64,000 nt of DNA from Spirosoma endophyticum. Its GTDB lineage: Bacteria > Bacteroidota > Bacteroidia > Cytophagales > Spirosomataceae. A program made the translations under genes and the position numbers. The notes under the pieces were generated by a model. It was not told the DNA's origin, ran no database searches, and was given only the letters and a program-made list of their open reading frames with translations. The stretch lies in the NCBI RefSeq assembly GCF_900112365.1, contig NZ_FOLQ01000008.1:124001-188000 (forward strand), read 5' to 3'. This document shows positions 62,124-64,000 of the stretch, piece by piece. The stretch's first letter is position 1. Each line of letters begins with the position of its first letter.

Positions 62124-62126
62124 CTC

Positions 62127-64000
62127 ATGAAGCACCTATTATTTATCTGCTTTCTGCTCACTCATTCAGTAGCCATCGGGCAGTTGGTGGTACAGGACCT
62201 TACCTGTGAGTACATGCCTGATCCGTCCGTTGTCGATGAAATCCATCCTCGACTCTCCTGGATCAATCGGGCGAAGGCCAACCAGCGCGGTCAGAAACAA
62301 CTTGCCTATCAGCTGAAAGTAGCATCCAGCCCGGCCATGCTGAAAACACCTGATCTATGGGACAGCGGTCGAGTGACGAGTGATGAATCGAACCGGATTC
62401 CTTACGCGGGGAAGCCCCTGCCATCGCGGCAGAGTTGCTACTGGCAAGTGCGGGTGTGGGATAAGGACAACAAGCCATCGGCCTGGAGCAACGTAGCAAA
62501 ATGGCACATGGGTTTGCTGGCAAAAACGGACTGGAAAGCCGAGTGGATTGGGGCGCCCTGGCAAGGGGAGGAAGCAATCCCGAAGCCGAAAGGTGGGCCG
62601 AATGAGCGAACGAAAATCTTGCCGCCACCCGCTCCTATGCTTCGAAAATCCTTTACGACCACGAAAAAACTTCAACGTGCTGTCGTGTATACTACCGGAC
62701 TGGGCTACTTTGAATTTTACGTAAATGGGCAAAAAGCGTCCGATGATCAGTTAGTGCCGAATCAAACCAATTACGGCAAGCGGCCACAGTTGCCCGAAGC
62801 CTTAATTTCACTGCCTGACGAATTTCGTGACTACCAGGTTATGTATTTAGCCTATGACATTACGGATAAACTTCGCGCAGGAACGAACGTAATGGGGGCT
62901 ATGCTTGGGAATGGATTTTATAATGCCCCCAAGTTCTGGACCGCATCGTATGGGTCTCCGCGTTTTATCGCCCAGTTGCATCTTACTTACGCAGACGGCA
63001 GTGAGGCCGTTATTGTGTCGGACAAAAGCTGGAAAGCGGCCCAATCAGCTATTGTATCTGATTTGGTGTACGATGGTGAAATCTATGATGCCCGACTTGA
63101 GCAACCTGATTGGTGTACTGCTACGTATGATGATTCAAAATGGGAACCGGTGATCAACCGGGAAGCTCCATACGGTAAACTCGTCGCCCATACCGCCCCC
63201 GTGGATAAAATTACGAAGATTTACCCGCCGTTAACAATAGAAAAGCTGGCCAATGGTAACTATAAAATAGATTTTGCCGAAGAAATTTCGGGCTGGGTTC
63301 GCTTGAAGAATATCTCGGCACCGGCAGGGCATACTATCAAAATCACTTTCAATGCAAATCAGTATTCAGGCGAAAACACGTACATTTTTAACGGACAAAA
63401 AAATGCATCCTACGCCCCCCACTTCAACTGGTTTGTGTTCAGCGGGGTTGAAATCAGCAATTGGCCCGGTGAACTAAAAGCCGAAAATATTCAGGCCGAA
63501 GCAGTCAATACGTCCGTGACGGAATCCGCCGTATTTGAGACCTCAAATAAGCTCTTCAATCAAATCAACCACATCTGGAAACGCTCGCAATTGGACAACA
63601 TGCACGGAGGAATCGCATCCGACTGTCCGCACCGGGAGCGCTCGGGGTATACGGGCGATGCCCAGGTGGCTTGCCATACCGTGATGCAGAATTTTGAGGT
63701 AAAGGCATTTTATAAAAAATGGGTGCGCGATATAGTGAGCGCCCAAATTCCGGCCACGGGTTATGTGCCGAATGGAGCACCCTGGCAGCCGGGTTGTGGT
63801 GGTGGTGTAGCCTGGGGAGCGGCTATTCATATCATTCCCTGGGAATTTTATCGACAGTATGGCGATAAAGGTATATTGGTGGATACCTATGAAGGCATGG
63901 TAGGCTACATGAATTACATGAACACTTGGGTCAATCAGGACGGAATTATGTATTCCCAACGTACTGGAAAAGATGGGAAACCGTTGAAATGGTGGAATTT
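62127..64000 (+). CDS. GH78 alpha-L-rhamnosidase (C-terminus outside window)
   Basis: Releases terminal L-rhamnose from polysaccharide or glycoconjugate. Seen: about 624 residues, open to the window edge. Signal peptide (MKHLLFICFLLTHSVAIGQ), N-terminal beta domains (RLSWINRAKANQRGQKQLAYQ, YWQVRVWDKDNKPSAWS), the rhamnosidase N-domain (YTTGLGYFEFYVNGQKASDD), GNGFYNAP, and the start of the (alpha/alpha)6 catalytic domain with SDCPHRERSGYTGDAQVACH, the GH78 DCPxRER-GW/Y-GDA motif carrying the catalytic Asp/Glu. The remaining catalytic part lies beyond 64000. It fixes the PUL target as a rhamnose-containing glycan. Confidence 0.93.
   Translation, partial: MKHLLFICFLLTHSVAIGQLVVQDLTCEYMPDPSVVDEIHPRLSWINRAKANQRGQKQLAYQLKVASSPAMLKTPDLWDSGRVTSDESNRIPYAGKPLPSRQSCYWQVRVWDKDNKPSAWSNVAKWHMGLLAKTDWKAEWIGAPWQGEEAIPKPKGGPNERTKILPPPAPMLRKSFTTTKKLQRAVVYTTGLGYFEFYVNGQKASDDQLVPNQTNYGKRPQLPEALISLPDEFRDYQVMYLAYDITDKLRAGTNVMGAMLGNGFYNAPKFWTASYGSPRFIAQLHLTYADGSEAVIVSDKSWKAAQSAIVSDLVYDGEIYDARLEQPDWCTATYDDSKWEPVINREAPYGKLVAHTAPVDKITKIYPPLTIEKLANGNYKIDFAEEISGWVRLKNISAPAGHTIKITFNANQYSGENTYIFNGQKNASYAPHFNWFVFSGVEISNWPGELKAENIQAEAVNTSVTESAVFETSNKLFNQINHIWKRSQLDNMHGGIASDCPHRERSGYTGDAQVACHTVMQNFEVKAFYKKWVRDIVSAQIPATGYVPNGAPWQPGCGGGVAWGAAIHIIPWEFYRQYGDKGILVDTYEGMVGYMNYMNTWVNQDGIMYSQRTGKDGKPLKWWN

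Noticed and set aside
1..64000. Impression that acgta/tacgt pentamers are frequent
   Set aside because: A rough count over the first 5 kb gave only a mild excess, which codon choice for Tyr-Val and Asn-Val could explain; not claimed as a signal without a proper k-mer count.
1..64000. Search for tRNA, rRNA, CRISPR and transposase genes
   Set aside because: No TPsiC-like arms with cloverleaf neighbours, no rRNA-like stretch, no regularly spaced direct repeats and no transposase motif were seen by eye; a covariance search would be decisive.

Overview
The window reads as a chromosomal segment of a Bacteroidota bacterium, most likely order Cytophagales (Spirosoma-like). The evidence is a SusC/SusD pair behind an ECF sigma/FecR pair, TAnnTTTG promoter boxes in front of many genes, menaquinone genes, OMP_b-brl porins, LytTR-only regulators, few clear Shine-Dalgarno sites and roughly balanced base composition. 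No rRNA, tRNA, CRISPR array, transposase or prophage block was seen.

Layout. 1-5.6 kb: menE, an unknown gene and a secreted alpha/beta hydrolase on the minus strand, then a DUF4440-like secreted protein, a Rieske lipoprotein, DUF2452 and menB. 6-14.9 kb: YtxH-like and PhnA-like membrane proteins, an AT-rich Mrr-type nuclease gene, clpB, an AT-rich unknown gene, a TspO-like membrane protein, a membrane-anchored SDR and a DUF4136 lipoprotein. 15-21.4 kb: DUF937-OmpA protein, xseB-xseA-pheS, two LytTR-only regulators, a porin-like barrel. 21.5-25 kb: radA, a RelE/ParE-type toxin-antitoxin pair, DinB, an alpha/beta hydrolase. 25-32.1 kb: AraC regulator divergent from a sugar-metabolism operon (TIM-barrel epimerase, Gfo/Idh/MocA oxidoreductase, 1274-residue ThuA/dehydrogenase/cupredoxin lipoprotein). 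32-37.4 kb: histone-H1-like protein, TrmH-like methylase, PH-domain protein, mutS, a decayed higBA pair, a Rad52-like annealase. 37.5-46.5 kb: NIPSNAP protein, alpha-E protein, a beta-barrel, glgB, maltokinase, a DUF3244-like protein, pgeF, a GlsB-like protein. 46.6-53 kb: acyl-CoA dehydrogenase, UDP-glucose dehydrogenase with UDP-xylose synthase, nspC, a DUF4886 protein. 53.1-64 kb: a polysaccharide utilization locus (sigma factor, FecR, STN-SusC, SusD, esterase, ChbG-type deacetylase, GH78 alpha-L-rhamnosidase cut by the window edge).

Three things stand out. (1) The gene at 7700-8362 starts with about 40 residues that match the N-terminus of the DNA polymerase III beta clamp (DnaN) and continues as an Mrr-type nuclease. 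(2) At least eight intergenic sites carry imperfect inverted repeats built of short tandem units (units like attcatc, agtcgtc, gaatgagcgaaa, cacagagaaacag, ttttacggg). Most lie between co-directional genes, the inner arm ending at or just before the next start codon and the outer arm sometimes supplying the previous gene's last codons and stop. (3) The divergent sigma/FecR genes start with the same leader and first codons in opposite orientation, an inverted duplication.

How the genes work together: the PUL is a self-contained import and degradation module under Fec-type trans-envelope control, probably for an acetylated rhamnose-containing glycan. MenE and MenB are consecutive steps of menaquinone synthesis. 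The two UDP-sugar enzymes convert UDP-glucose to UDP-xylose. GlgB and maltokinase belong to alpha-glucan synthesis. XseA/XseB, RadA, MutS and the Rad52-like protein are repair functions scattered over the window. All family assignments are from motif recognition by eye, without database searches.
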